Positions 10,699-20,233 are shown, numbered from the stretch's first letter. The stretch is DNA of 64,000 nucleotides from Achromobacter insolitus (GCF_002209555.1 NZ_NJIF01000013.1:1-64000); one strand, 5' to 3'. Program-made: numbers and translations. The notes: generated from the sequence alone by a model not told the origin.

Positions 10699-12228
10699 AT
10701 GCCCAACCCCATTGTCATCGCCAAAAATGCACAGACCGAGTTGGCGCTGCTGCCCGCCCTGGCCAATCGCCATGGCTGCATCACCGGGGCCACGGGCACC
10801 GGCAAGACCGTCACCCTGCAAGTCCTGGCCGAGTCCTTCTCCCGCATCGGCACGCCTGTGTTCATGGCCGACGTCAAGGGTGACCTGACCGGCATTTCCC
10901 AGGCCGGCGCGGCCACTCCCAAGCTGCTGGAGCGCCTGAAGAACCTGGGCCTCAGCGAGCCCGCATGGGCGGCCAGCCCCGTGACGCTGTGGGACGTGTT
11001 CGGCGAGCAGGGCCTGCCGGTCCGCGCCACCGTTTCGGACATGGGGCCGCTGCTGCTGTCCCGCATCCTGGAATTGAACGACACGCAGGAAGGGGTGCTG
11101 ACGCTGGTCTTCAAGGTGGCGGACGACGAAGGCCAGTTGCTGCTGGACCTGAAAGATTTGCGGGCAATGTTGCAGAACGTGGCGGATCGCGCCGCGGAAC
11201 TCAAGACCCGCTATGGGAATGTTTCATCCGCCAGCGTGGGCGCGATCCAGCGCGGGTTGCTGGCCCTGGAATCGCAGGGGGCCGAGAAGTTCTTCGGCGA
11301 GCCCATGCTGGACGTGGGCGACCTGATGCGCACCGATGCGCAGGGCCGTGGCATCGTCAACGTCCTGGCCGCCGACAAGCTGATGCAAGCCCCCCGCCTG
11401 TACGCCATTTTCCTGCTGTGGCTGCTGGCCGACCTGTACGAGAAATTGCCTGAAGTGGGCGACATGGAGCAGCCCAAGCTGGTGTTTTTCTTCGATGAAG
11501 CTCATTTGCTGTTCAACGACGCGCCGCCGGCGCTGCTGAACAAGATCGAGCAGGTCGTGCGCCTGGTCCGGTCCAAAGGCGTGGGCGTCTATTTCGTGAC
11601 TCAGAATCCGCTGGATATTCCCGACACCGTGCTCGGGCAATTGGGTAACCGCGTCCAGCATGCCCTGCGGGCGTTTACGCCGCGCGACCAGAAAGCCGTG
11701 AAAACGGCAGCCCAGACGATGCGCCCCAATCCCGGGCTGGACATCGAGGCGGCCATTACCGAGCTGGGCGTGGGCGAGGCGCTGGTATCACTGCTGGATC
11801 CGAAGGGACGGCCAATGCCCACCGAGCGCGCCTTTATCGTGCCGCCGGCAAGCCGGATCGGCCCGGCGACCGACGCCGAACGGCAGAGCTTGCGCCAGGG
11901 GAGTCCGCTGGCATCGAAATATGAAAAGGCCATTGACCGGGAATCCGCGTATGAAGTCCTGGCGGGGCGCGCGGCCAAGCCGGCGGAGCCGGCAGGCAAC
12001 GCGAAGAACGGCTCCGCGCAGCCTGATGAAGGCAGGGGCACGCAGGAGGAATCTGGGGGCGGCCTCATGGACAGCCTGAATGAAGTCCTGTTCGGGTCCA
12101 CCGGCCCGCGTGGCGGCAAACGCGACGGTGTCGTGCAGACCATGGCCAAGAGCACGGCTCGCTCGATAGCACGTGAGCTGACCCGAGGCATCCTGGGCTC
12201 GTTGCTGGGCTCGAAAGGCCGCCGTTGA
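10699..12228 (+). CDS. HerA-like ATPase of the YjgR/DUF853 family
   Basis: This 509-residue P-loop ATPase has Walker [13 protein letters not shown] near 32-43 and a Walker B-like [10 protein letters not shown] near 267. [26 protein letters not shown] resembles the sensor/arginine region of HerA/FtsK-like motors. I chose ATG 10699 because GGAG precedes it by 8 nt and the protein then starts [11 protein letters not shown] as in the family; the open frame upstream has no such support. The C-terminal 100 residues are low-complexity with a basic end ([10 protein letters not shown]). The physiological role of this family is poorly defined. It is a single gene with no nuclease partner next to it, unlike HerA-NurA or HerA defence pairs. 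Confidence 0.85.
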   Translation: MPNPIVIAKNAQTELALLPALANRHGCITGATGTGKTVTLQVLAESFSRIGTPVFMADVKGDLTGISQAGAATPKLLERLKNLGLSEPAWAASPVTLWDVFGEQGLPVRATVSDMGPLLLSRILELNDTQEGVLTLVFKVADDEGQLLLDLKDLRAMLQNVADRAAELKTRYGNVSSASVGAIQRGLLALESQGAEKFFGEPMLDVGDLMRTDAQGRGIVNVLAADKLMQAPRLYAIFLLWLLADLYEKLPEVGDMEQPKLVFFFDEAHLLFNDAPPALLNKIEQVVRLVRSKGVGVYFVTQNPLDIPDTVLGQLGNRVQHALRAFTPRDQKAVKTAAQTMRPNPGLDIEAAITELGVGEALVSLLDPKGRPMPTERAFIVPPASRIGPATDAERQSLRQGSPLASKYEKAIDRESAYEVLAGRAAKPAEPAGNAKNGSAQPDEGRGTQEESGGGLMDSLNEVLFGSTGPRGGKRDGVVQTMAKSTARSIARELTRGILGSLLGSKGRR

Positions 12229-12354
12229 ACCCCTGGGCGCGCTTCGCCAGGGATGGTATCGAGTAACATTCTCGTGCAATGATAAGGGGCTGCGCGTGGC
12301 CGTTGATTTCCGGGGTCGCGCGTGATGCACCCAAGGAAAACAAAGGAAGACGTG

Positions 12355-13422
12355 GTGGCAAAGAAACACAAGATTGCGGTGATTCCTGGAGACGGCATCG
12401 GCAAGGAAGTCGTGCCCGAGGGTTTGAAGGTGCTGGACGCGGTCGCAACGCGATTCGGCATCGATTTTCAGTGGGACCATTTCGACTGGAGCTGCGACTA
12501 TTACGCCAAGCACGGCAAGATGATGCCGGACGACTGGCAAGCGCAGATCGGCCAGCACGAAGCGATTTTCTTCGGTTCCATCGGCTGGCCCGCCACGGTG
12601 CCTGACCACGAAGCGCTGTGGGGATCGCTTTTCAAGTTCCGCCGCGAGTTCGACCAGTACATCAACCTGCGTCCGGTCCGCCTGATGCCCGGCGTGCCTT
12701 CGCCGCTCAAAGACCGCCAGCCCGGCGAGATCGATTTCTTCATCGTTCGCGAGAACACGGAAGGCGAATACTCCAACAGCGGCGGCCGCCTGTTCGCGGG
12801 CACCGAGCGCGAAGTGGTCATCCAGGAAAGTGTGTTTACGCGCATCGGCGCCGATCGCGTCCTGAAGTTCGCCTTTGAACTGGCGCAGAAGCGCGGCAAG
12901 CATTTGACCGCAGCCACCAAATCCAACGGCATTTCCATTTCGATGCCGTGGTGGGACGAGCGCGTGGCCGAGATGGCAGGAAACTACCCCGATGTGCGTT
13001 GGGACAAGTACCACATCGACATCCTGTGCGCGCACTTCGTGCAGCATCCCGACTGGTTCGACGTGGTGGTGGCTTCCAACCTGTTTGGCGACATCCTGTC
13101 GGACCTGGGGCCGGCTTGCACGGGCACCATCGGCATCGCGCCTTCGGCCAACCTGAATCCGGAACGCAAGTTCCCGTCGCTGTTCGAACCGGTGCATGGT
13201 TCGGCGCCGGACATCTACGGCAAGGGCATCGCCAACCCGATCGGACAGATCTGGAGCGGTGCGTTGATGCTGGATTTCCTGGGTTATCCGGACGCTTCGG
13301 CCGCGGTCGTCAAGGCTATCGAGACCGTCCTGGCGGAAGGCCCGCGCACGCGCGACATGAAGGGTACGGCCTCCACCGCCGAGGTCGGCAGCGCGATCGC
13401 CACGCTGATCGCCGCCGGCTGA
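12355..13422 (+). CDS. Tartrate/D-malate-type dehydrogenase
   Basis: NAD-dependent beta-decarboxylating dehydrogenase of the isocitrate/isopropylmalate dehydrogenase superfamily, 355 residues. The N-terminal KKHKIAVIPGDGIGKEVVPE and the blocks INLRPVRLMPGVPSPL and ENTEGEYSNSGGR match tartrate dehydrogenase/decarboxylase and D-malate dehydrogenase (DmlA) rather than LeuB. Metal and substrate residues lie in NLFGDILSDLG, and the NAD motif is EPVHGSAPDIYGKGIANP. GTG at 12355 follows AAGGAAG by 5 nt and gives the family N-terminus; ATG 12322 lacks a ribosome-binding site. Tartrate, D-malate or another 3-substituted malate is possible, and no regulator or transporter is adjacent. Confidence 0.85.
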   Translation: MAKKHKIAVIPGDGIGKEVVPEGLKVLDAVATRFGIDFQWDHFDWSCDYYAKHGKMMPDDWQAQIGQHEAIFFGSIGWPATVPDHEALWGSLFKFRREFDQYINLRPVRLMPGVPSPLKDRQPGEIDFFIVRENTEGEYSNSGGRLFAGTEREVVIQESVFTRIGADRVLKFAFELAQKRGKHLTAATKSNGISISMPWWDERVAEMAGNYPDVRWDKYHIDILCAHFVQHPDWFDVVVASNLFGDILSDLGPACTGTIGIAPSANLNPERKFPSLFEPVHGSAPDIYGKGIANPIGQIWSGALMLDFLGYPDASAAVVKAIETVLAEGPRTRDMKGTASTAEVGSAIATLIAAG

Positions 13423-13453
13423 GGACCAGCCGGCAAGGCCCTCAGGCTAGTCA

Positions 13454-14413
13454 ATGGACGAATCTGTCTTTTCCTCATCCGCCGCCCATGTGGGCGGCGG
13501 GCGCGCCGACCGTTTCGTACGCAAGCTGTTCCGCGTGCTGCGGTCGCGCAAGCAGAGGCATAACCAGCACTTGTGGCCTTTCGTCAGGATCTGGCGGGAT
13601 CGGGGGGGCGCCATCTGCGGCTTTCGCGCCTTTGGCAGGTCGCAGCCCGTTACCCCGCTGGCTCGCGGCTACGATCCCGCCGACCAGGAAGTGCACCTGA
13701 TCCTGAGTGGTCCGTCCGTCACGCGGATCCCCTATGACCGGCTGGACATCCGTGCGGCGATGGGCGTGAACGGCGCCATCATGCTGGCGCGCAAGTTCGA
13801 CCTGCCGTTCAAGTACTACTGCATCATCGACCAGAACTTCGCCCGGGAACGTATCGACCTGGTGCGGGAGATCGTGTCGCGCGACCTGACCCTGTATGTC
13901 CTCCCCGAAGTCTTACGCTACATCATGCAGGGGCTGCCGCAGGAGTCGATCCGCTGCCGCATCTGCATCATTGAACTGATCTCCGAACCCGCGTACCAAC
14001 GCATCTCCGCACCGGCCGTGCTGCAGCGAATGGCGGCGGCCTCTCCCGATGTGCAATTGCTGGATGCGAAGCGCGGGATGGGATTCAGCTTCAATGCCGG
14101 GCTGGGCGTGTTCGACGCGGACACGGTGGCCTATGCCGCTTTGCAGGTACTGGTGTCCAGCGGTGCCCGCAAAATCTATGCGCACGGACTGGACCTGACG
14201 TTGCAGAACGGGGTGCGCTTCTACGATGAAGGGCAGATTCCGCAACCCAGCAGGCTGGCGCGCAAATTTTCGCAGTTGATCGAGCCGTCGTTCCGATTCG
14301 CGGCCGCGCAATGGCGAGCGCGCGGCATCTCGGTGTTCAACCTGTCTCCCATCAGTGCCTTGTCGGCCGACATCATCGAGCGCGCCGATTGGCAGGTCCT
14401 GCTGAAAGAATAA
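13454..14413 (+). CDS. WaaZ/RfaZ-like LPS core protein (probable Kdo transferase)
   Basis: This 319-residue protein has no membrane helix or signal peptide. Blocks resembling the enterobacterial core protein WaaZ, which adds an extra Kdo to the inner core, are VHLILSGPSVTRIPYDRL, then GVNGAIMLARKF, and GLDLTLQNGVRFYDEGQIP near 240-258. The end FNLSPISALSADII also fits WaaZ. The order and spacing match what I remember of E. coli WaaZ, but no alignment was run. It stands apart from any other LPS gene, 31 nt after the dehydrogenase. A related MptE/DUF115-like sugar-nucleotide fold is the main alternative. Confidence 0.65.
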   Translation: MDESVFSSSAAHVGGGRADRFVRKLFRVLRSRKQRHNQHLWPFVRIWRDRGGAICGFRAFGRSQPVTPLARGYDPADQEVHLILSGPSVTRIPYDRLDIRAAMGVNGAIMLARKFDLPFKYYCIIDQNFARERIDLVREIVSRDLTLYVLPEVLRYIMQGLPQESIRCRICIIELISEPAYQRISAPAVLQRMAAASPDVQLLDAKRGMGFSFNAGLGVFDADTVAYAALQVLVSSGARKIYAHGLDLTLQNGVRFYDEGQIPQPSRLARKFSQLIEPSFRFAAAQWRARGISVFNLSPISALSADIIERADWQVLLKE

Positions 14414-14420
14414 GACTTTG

Positions 14421-14460
14421 CGTGGCCGGCCCCGGACAGTAACGTCCGGGGCCGGCCACG
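14421..14460. terminator. Long GC hairpin between convergent genes
   Basis: Perfect inverted repeat with 17-nt arms (14421-14437 and 14444-14460) and a 6-nt loop. It lies between the WaaZ-like gene and emrB, which converge. No T run follows on either side, so it may block read-through or protect 3' ends rather than act as a canonical intrinsic terminator. Confidence 0.6.
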
Positions 14461-14467
14461 CCGCGCG

Positions 14468-16066
14468 TCAGTGGGCGCCGGCCGCCGCTTCCGCCGCGCC
14501 GCCGCCGCCCGCCTTGGCGGACCTGGGGCGGGCGAACCAGACCAGGCCAGTCAGGGCCAGGAAGATGATGGCCGACGCATAGAACACGTCCACCGCCGAC
14601 ATGGTGAAGGCTTGCGTATTGATCAGGCCGTCTACCATCGTCAGGGCTTGCTGATGCGTCATGCCCAGCCCGTTCTGCAGCGCGTCCATGGTCCGGTCGA
14701 ACGCCTGCTGGCCGGGCTTGGCCACTTCGGTCAGTTGCGAGTGGTGCATGGTCGCGCGGTTTTCCCACAGCGTTGTGGCGATGGACGTGCCGAACGCGCC
14801 GGCCGTGAGGCGCAGGAAATTCGACAGACCCGAGGCGGCAGGAATGCGCCATGGCTCGATGCCGGACAGCGTGATCGAGGTGAGCGGCACGAAGAACGTC
14901 GCCATGGCCGCGCCCTGGATGATGGTCGGCACCATGAGCGTGCGGACATCGGTCTGCGTGTTGAACCCCGAACGCATGAAACACACCAGCGCGAAGATCA
15001 GGAACGCCACGGTCGCGATCTGGCGCGGGTCGCGCGTGGCAAGCATCTTGCCGACGATGGGTGTCAGCAGGATCGCCAGGAGGCCCACCGGGGCGGTCAC
15101 CAACCCGGCGTAGGTCGCCGTATAGCCCATATTGCTCTGCAGCCACAACGGCAGGAGCACCACGTTGCCGAAGAAGACGCCGTAGGCCACTGCCAGCGTC
15201 AGCGCGCCGACCGTGAAATTGCGGATCTTGAAGAGGCGCAGATCCACAACGGGATGGGCATCGGTCAGTTCCCAGATCAGGAAAAAGACGAAGGCGACGA
15301 AGGCGGTAGCAGCCAGCACGATGATGGTGGGGCTGGCGAACCAGTCCAGCTCCTTGCCTTTGTCCAGCATGATTTGCAGCGCGCCTACCCACACGACCAG
15401 CAACGCCAGGCCGATCTTGTCGATCGGCAGCTTGCGCGTGACGGATTCCCGCTCGCCATAGATGCGCCAGCTGATCCAGGCGGCCAGCAGGCCCACCGGC
15501 ACGTTGATGTAGAAGATCCAGGGCCAGGTGTAGTTGTCGGAAATCCACCCGCCCAGCAAGGGCCCCGCGACCGGGGCGACCAGCGTGGTCATGGACCATA
15601 CCGCCAGCGCCATGCCCGCCTTGGACTTGGGGAAGCTCGCCAGCATCAGTGCTTGCGACAGGGGGATCATGGGGCCGGCGACCGCGCCTTGCAGCACGCG
15701 GAAGGCGATCAAGGCCTCCAGCGACGGCGCAAAGCCGCACAGCCATGACGCCAGCACGAACAGCAGCGTGGACGCCAGGAACAGCCGCACTTGGCCGAAG
15801 CGTTGCGTGAGCCAACCCGTGAGCGGCACGGTGATTGCGTTGGCGACGGCGAACGAGGTGATGACCCAGGTGCCCTGGCTGGTGCTGACACCCAGGTCAC
15901 CGGAGATGGTGGGGATGGACACGTTCGCGATCGACGTGTCCAGCACGTTCATGAACACCGCCGTGGACAGGGCGATCGACCCGATGATGCGGGTCGCGCC
16001 CTCTAGCGGCGGATAGGTGCCCGGCGGAGATGCCGCAGGGGCAGCGGGCTGCTGGGCGGCGCTCAT
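14468..16066 (-). CDS. emrB: EmrB/QacA-type MFS drug exporter (DHA2, 14 TM)
   Basis: Inner-membrane proton-driven exporter of 532 residues. The start of TM1 contains FMNVLDTSIANVSIPTISGDLG, the DHA2 motif D1, and GWLTQRFGQVRLFLAS is motif A. The hydrophobic profile fits 14 helices, and the C-terminus is Ala/Gly-rich. The ATG overlaps the emrA stop in an ATGA junction. With EmrA and the NodT-type outer-membrane factor it forms a complete tripartite pump crossing both membranes. Substrate cannot be read from sequence; hydrophobic drugs, uncouplers or aromatic acids are typical. Confidence 0.9.
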   Translation of the reverse strand: MSAAQQPAAPAASPPGTYPPLEGATRIIGSIALSTAVFMNVLDTSIANVSIPTISGDLGVSTSQGTWVITSFAVANAITVPLTGWLTQRFGQVRLFLASTLLFVLASWLCGFAPSLEALIAFRVLQGAVAGPMIPLSQALMLASFPKSKAGMALAVWSMTTLVAPVAGPLLGGWISDNYTWPWIFYINVPVGLLAAWISWRIYGERESVTRKLPIDKIGLALLVVWVGALQIMLDKGKELDWFASPTIIVLAATAFVAFVFFLIWELTDAHPVVDLRLFKIRNFTVGALTLAVAYGVFFGNVVLLPLWLQSNMGYTATYAGLVTAPVGLLAILLTPIVGKMLATRDPRQIATVAFLIFALVCFMRSGFNTQTDVRTLMVPTIIQGAAMATFFVPLTSITLSGIEPWRIPAASGLSNFLRLTAGAFGTSIATTLWENRATMHHSQLTEVAKPGQQAFDRTMDALQNGLGMTHQQALTMVDGLINTQAFTMSAVDVFYASAIIFLALTGLVWFARPRSAKAGGGGAAEAAAGAH

Positions 16067-17256
16067 GATGCGAGGTTGGCCTCGATGATCTTGCTGATCA
16101 TGGTGTCGACTTCATCGTGGGCGGGTTCGAATGCTCGCGTTGACCACGCCGGCTCCTTGCGTTCGGCCTGCGTCAGCGGCTCGCCTTCCTGCTTGCCCAC
16201 GTCTACTTCCACGTCCATCGACAGGCCTACCCGCAGGGGATGTTTCTTCAAGTCCTCGGGATCGAGCGCGATGCGCACCGGAACGCGCTGCACGACCTTG
16301 ATCCAGTTGCCGGTGGCGTTTTGGGCGGGCAGCAGGGCAAAGGCGCTGCCGGTGCCGGCATCCAGCCCGGCAATAGTGCCGTGGTAGGTGACCGAGCTGC
16401 CGTACAGGTCGGCGACCATCTTGGCCGGCTGGCCGATGCGCATTTTGCGCAGCTGGCCTTCCTTGAAGTTGGCCTCGACCCATACCTGGTCCAGCGGCAC
16501 GACCGTCATCAGGGCCGAGCCGGGCGAAACACGCTGGCCGACTTGCACGCTGCGCCGGGCTACCACGCCGCCCACCGGGGCGGGCAGCACGGTGCGCGAT
16601 TGCGCCAGCCAGGCGTTGCGCAGGCCGGCCGCGGCCTCGCGCACGTCGGGGTGGTCGGCGACGGTCGTGCCTTGGGTCAACGCCTGATTGGTGGCCAGTT
16701 TGGCGCGCGAGGCGGCCAGCGCGGCGCGAGCCTGCGCCAGGCCTGACTGGGCGGATTTCAGCGCGGCTTCGGCATGCAGGATTTCTTCACCGCTGACGCC
16801 GCCGGACTTGGCCAGTTGTTGGCGGCGATTTACGTCACTTTGCGCGCGGGTCAGTTCGGCCTGGGCGCGCAGGATGTCTGCGTTGCGCAGATCGACGTCG
16901 GCGGCCAGGGCATCGTTCTGGACATAGATGGTGCGGACCTGGCGCACCGTTTGCGCGAGCTTGGCCTGGGCTTGCTGCAGGGCCACGTCGGTGTCGGCCG
17001 GATCCAGGCGCACCAGCGGCTGGCCGGCGGCGACGGTTTCCGTGTCATCGGCCTCGATCGCCACGACCGTGCCGGGCACCTGCGGCGTGATCTGCACCAG
17101 GTTGCCATGTACGTAGGCGTCATCGGTGCTTTCGAAGTGAGCGCCGAATAGCGCCCACCAGATGCCATATGCGATCGCGATGAGGATGAAGGCCCCGGTC
17201 GCCAGCAGCAGCAGGCGTTTGCGGGCGGGGTTGGCGGCGGGAGTGGCTGCGGTCAT
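16063..17256 (-). CDS. emrA: EmrA-type membrane fusion protein
   Basis: Periplasmic adaptor of 397 residues linking EmrB to the outer-membrane channel. One N-terminal helix (LLLLATGAFILIAIAYGIWWALF) anchors it. The biotinyl-lipoyl-like half ESTDDAYVHGNLVQITPQVPGTV follows, then a long coiled-coil hairpin (QQAQAKLAQTVRQVRT through AKLATNQAL). The second lipoyl half and beta-barrel contain VGGVVARRSVQVGQRVSPG and VWVEANFKEGQL. ATG 17256 is chosen because it gives the short cytoplasmic tail usual in EmrA and lies 22 nt after the upstream gene; longer frames run into that gene. Confidence 0.9.
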   Translation of the reverse strand: MTAATPAANPARKRLLLLATGAFILIAIAYGIWWALFGAHFESTDDAYVHGNLVQITPQVPGTVVAIEADDTETVAAGQPLVRLDPADTDVALQQAQAKLAQTVRQVRTIYVQNDALAADVDLRNADILRAQAELTRAQSDVNRRQQLAKSGGVSGEEILHAEAALKSAQSGLAQARAALAASRAKLATNQALTQGTTVADHPDVREAAAGLRNAWLAQSRTVLPAPVGGVVARRSVQVGQRVSPGSALMTVVPLDQVWVEANFKEGQLRKMRIGQPAKMVADLYGSSVTYHGTIAGLDAGTGSAFALLPAQNATGNWIKVVQRVPVRIALDPEDLKKHPLRVGLSMDVEVDVGKQEGEPLTQAERKEPAWSTRAFEPAHDEVDTMISKIIEANLAS

Positions 17257-17278
17257 GACGTCTGAATCCGGGGAGCGT

Positions 17279-18700
17279 TCAATGGGTGGGGTTCGTGGCG
17301 GGGGCGGACTCGGCCGGGGGGGCGTAGCCGCCGCCCAACGCATTGGCAAGGCTGGCGTCCAGCTGATAGGCGCGGATGCGCAGATCGGTGTCCAGCCGCG
17401 CCTGGGTCAGTACGCCGGTTTGCGCGATGAGCACCGAGATGTAGTTGCCCATGCCGGCCTTGTAGCGCTTGACCGCGAGGTCGTAGGCGGCGTCGATGGC
17501 TTCGCGGGCCTGGCGCTGCTGGGCCTTTTCCTGGTCCAGCAGGCGCAATCCGTCGAGAGCGTCGGCGACCTGATGCACGGCGTCCAGCACGGTCTGGTTG
17601 TAGTCCGATACCGCGAGGTCGGCGTCGGCGCGGCGGCCGGCCAGATTCGCATTCAGTTCGCCGCCGTGGAAGATGGGCAGCGTGACTGCCGGCCCGAAGC
17701 CGGCCATGCGGGCATCCGCGCCCAGCAGGTTGCCGGTGCCCATGGCCTGGAAACCGACGAATGCCGCCAGGTTCACATTGGGATAAAACTCGGCCTTGGC
17801 GCTGTCGATGGCATGGCGCGCGGCTTCCGCCCGCCATTTTGCGGCGGTGACATCGGGCCGGTGTCCAAGCAGGTCCAGCGGCACGCTGGCCGGCACGCCA
17901 CCGGCGGGCGCCGTCAACGCTACCGGTTGCAAGGACTGTCCGCGTTGCGGGCCGGCGCCAGCCAGGGCGGCGACCTGATTGCGCAATTGCGCCAGGGTGG
18001 TGTCGGTCTGCGTCAGTTCCACCTTGCCGGCGGCCAGCGAGGATTCCGCCTGTTTGACTTCCACCTGGGTGTCCAGCCCGGCCTTGTAACGGCCCTGGGT
18101 CAGTGACAACACTTCGGCGCGCTGGTCCAGCACGCGGTTGAGCACGTCGCGCTGGGCAAAAGCGTTTTGCAGGTTCAGGTAGGCGCGGACGGTGGCTCCG
18201 GCCAGCAGATTGCGTGCCGCTTGCGCGTCGGCTGCTGCGGCCGCCTGCTGTGACACGGCCGCCTGCAGACGCGAGCGGTTCTTGCCCCAGAAATCCAGTT
18301 CATAACTGAAGTCCAGGGCCAGCCGGTTGTCGCTGACGACCGAGCCCCCCATGGGGGCGGGATAGATGTAGTCCTTGGACAAATGCTCGCGGGTCAATGT
18401 GTAGTTCGCGTCCACGCGCGGCAGCAGCGGGGCGCGCGCGATGCCAACGGCGGCGTTGGCCTTGGCCAGGCGGGCCTGCGCGGCACTCATGGATGGATTG
18501 TTGGCCAGGGCCTCATCCAGCAAGGCATTGAGCTGCGGGTCGCCGTAGCGTTGCCACCACTGCGCGGTGGGCCAGGCCGTGTCCTGGCCGCTAATGCCCA
18601 GCCTTGCCTCGTCCAGTGCGGCGACGGGCTCGGAGCCGGACTCCATCAATGCGCAACCGCTCAGGGCCAGCACCAATACGGTAGTGAGAAGGCGTTTCAT
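17279..18700 (-). CDS. NodT/OprM-type outer-membrane efflux lipoprotein
   Basis: RND/MFS outer-membrane factor of 473 residues and first gene of the efflux operon. The signal peptide ends in the lipobox LSGC (Cys16). Two TolC-type repeats are visible; typical blocks are WWQRYGDPQLNALLDEALANNP, LDFSYELDFWGKNRSRLQAA and GHRPDVTAAKWRAEAARHAI. It forms the trimeric outer-membrane duct for EmrAB. Its promoter region contains a palindrome also found, in related form, before the marR gene. Confidence 0.92.
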   Translation of the reverse strand: MKRLLTTVLVLALSGCALMESGSEPVAALDEARLGISGQDTAWPTAQWWQRYGDPQLNALLDEALANNPSMSAAQARLAKANAAVGIARAPLLPRVDANYTLTREHLSKDYIYPAPMGGSVVSDNRLALDFSYELDFWGKNRSRLQAAVSQQAAAAADAQAARNLLAGATVRAYLNLQNAFAQRDVLNRVLDQRAEVLSLTQGRYKAGLDTQVEVKQAESSLAAGKVELTQTDTTLAQLRNQVAALAGAGPQRGQSLQPVALTAPAGGVPASVPLDLLGHRPDVTAAKWRAEAARHAIDSAKAEFYPNVNLAAFVGFQAMGTGNLLGADARMAGFGPAVTLPIFHGGELNANLAGRRADADLAVSDYNQTVLDAVHQVADALDGLRLLDQEKAQQRQAREAIDAAYDLAVKRYKAGMGNYISVLIAQTGVLTQARLDTDLRIRAYQLDASLANALGGGYAPPAESAPATNPTH

Positions 18701-18737
18701 CCTGACTGTTTGCTGAAAGTAATTGATTAATCTGTAT

Positions 18738-18749
18738 TTGCCTAGGCAA
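18738..18749. promoter_or_regulatory. MarR operator upstream of the efflux operon
   Basis: Perfect 12-bp palindrome TTGCCTAGGCAA, 38 bp upstream of the efflux operon start codon. It shares the core GCCTAG with a second palindrome just before marR, which supports control of both promoters by the same MarR protein. Confidence 0.6.
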
Positions 18750-18798
18750 TTATTATGCCAAATAAAACCCCAGGCATCTGGGGTAAGCGTGCTGGACG

Positions 18799-19305
18799 TC
18801 AGCGATCGGGCGGCGCAGACGCAGCCGAGCCGTTGGCGATCATCCGGCGCAGGAAGTGCATGAGCTGGGCGACTTCGTCGGAGGAGAAGCCGCGCAAATG
18901 GCAGTTGAGCGATCGAGCAATGTTGGCGGGAATCTGGCGTGCCTTGGCCTCACCGAGTTCGGTCAGTTCGATCTTGACCACGCGGCGGTCGTCCTGGCTG
19001 CGATTGCGGCGAAGCAGGCCTTTGGCTTCCAGGCGATCCAGCGCGCGCGTCATGGCGCCCGTGTCCATGCCGTTGAGGCGGGCCAGTTCCGCGGGCGTAT
19101 CGGCGCGGCCCAGGAAGATCAAGGCAATGGGACGCCATTGCATGGCCGTGAGATCCAGGGGGGCCATTTCCTGATCCAGCATGCGGTTCAGGGAGTTGTA
19201 GACCTGCTTGATAAGGAAACCGGCGTTGTCCTCCATCATGCAGCGGGCGTCACCGCGGTAATGGACAGTGGTTTCAGGCGTAGAGGGGGGAGGCGCAGCA
19301 TTCAT
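18799..19305 (-). CDS. MarR-family regulator of the efflux operon
   Basis: Winged-helix repressor of 168 residues. The DNA-binding core is TPAELARLNGMDTGAMTRALDRLEAKGLLRR, followed by the wing RNRSQDDRRVVKIELTELG. It resembles the EmrR/MprA group, which represses emrAB and releases DNA on binding drugs or aromatic acids; the ligand here is unknown. It lies 98 nt upstream of the outer-membrane factor gene in the same direction. Palindromes with the same GCCTAG core sit in front of marR and of the efflux operon, so autoregulation is likely. Confidence 0.88.
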   Translation of the reverse strand: MNAAPPPSTPETTVHYRGDARCMMEDNAGFLIKQVYNSLNRMLDQEMAPLDLTAMQWRPIALIFLGRADTPAELARLNGMDTGAMTRALDRLEAKGLLRRNRSQDDRRVVKIELTELGEAKARQIPANIARSLNCHLRGFSSDEVAQLMHFLRRMIANGSAASAPPDR

Positions 19306-19317
19306 GCGCCAAATTTT

Positions 19318-19331
19318 ACTGCCTAGTCAGT
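19318..19331. promoter_or_regulatory. MarR operator upstream of marR
   Basis: Imperfect palindrome ACTGCCTAGTCAGT centred on CTAG, 13 bp before the marR start codon. The core matches the operator at 18738-18749. Confidence 0.55.
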
Positions 19332-19336
19332 TATTG

Positions 19337-20233
19337 TCAAGGCTGTATCTTCGCGGGAGCCTCGGGCGCTGCGGCATTAGGCGTTTGCTTGCGCAGTCCC
19401 GACCAGACGATGGCGGCGACGATCAGGGCGGCGCCCGCCATCATGCGGGGTGTGGGTTGCTGGCTGAAGAGGATCCAGGCAAAGGCAATGGCGTACACCG
19501 GTTCCAGCGCGATGACCAAGCCGGCGCTGCGGGCGTTCAACCGCGTCAGGCTGGACACGAACAGGTAGTGGGACAAGCCCGTGCAGAAGATGCCCAGCAG
19601 CGCCAGCCAGAACCAGTCCAGCGCCGGCAGGACGGGCAATTGGGAGACGGCGAAGGGCAGCATCACGAGCGCCACCACCAGGTTTTGCCAGCAGGCGACT
19701 TGCATCGGGTCCATGCCCGAGGCCGAGCGGCGGTTGCTCAAGGCCAGGAGGGCGAAGCTCAAGCCCGATAACAGCCCCCACGCCAGGCCGATGGTGCCTT
19801 GGTCGGCCAGATTGAACGCGGGCGTCACCAGCACGAGACCCGCGGTCACCAAGCCCAGCAGCAGCCATTCGGTCGCGCGGATGCGCTCGCGAAAGAGCAG
19901 GCCCTCGAACAAGGTGATGAAGGCGGGAAAGCTGGCGAAACCCAGCGTGGCAATGGCGATGCCGCCGACTTTCACGGCGATGAAGAAGGTGACCCAGTGT
20001 CCTGCCAGCAAGGCGCCCGACACCACCAGGACGAACAATTGCGCGGGCGTGAGGGCGCCCAGCAGCGGCTTGCGGCGCATGCGGGCGAAGAGTCCGAGCG
20101 CGAGCACCGCAAAGATGGCCCGGCCTAGAGTGATGACGGCGGCGCTGGCCTGGATCAGCTCGCCGAATACGCCGGTCAGGCCGAACAGCACGGCGGCAAT
20201 ATGAATATAAGTAAGGGCGCGGTGTCGGGTCAT
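19337..20233 (-). CDS. EamA-type DMT transporter
   Basis: This 298-residue inner-membrane protein has about 10 hydrophobic helices and the duplicated EamA layout of the drug/metabolite transporter superfamily. The end of the second repeat holds LVIALEPVYAIAFAWILF, typical of the family. Substrate is unknown. It is followed by marR 31 nt downstream in the same direction and is divergent from another EamA gene at 20307. The two proteins are not obviously recent duplicates, since their helix sequences differ throughout. Confidence 0.85.
   Translation of the reverse strand: MTRHRALTYIHIAAVLFGLTGVFGELIQASAAVITLGRAIFAVLALGLFARMRRKPLLGALTPAQLFVLVVSGALLAGHWVTFFIAVKVGGIAIATLGFASFPAFITLFEGLLFRERIRATEWLLLGLVTAGLVLVTPAFNLADQGTIGLAWGLLSGLSFALLALSNRRSASGMDPMQVACWQNLVVALVMLPFAVSQLPVLPALDWFWLALLGIFCTGLSHYLFVSSLTRLNARSAGLVIALEPVYAIAFAWILFSQQPTPRMMAGAALIVAAIVWSGLRKQTPNAAAPEAPAKIQP

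Noticed and set aside
10699..12228. HerA-like ATPase as part of a phage-defence pair
   Set aside because: No nuclease, Sir2 or DUF4297 gene is adjacent; the protein matches the chromosomal YjgR family.
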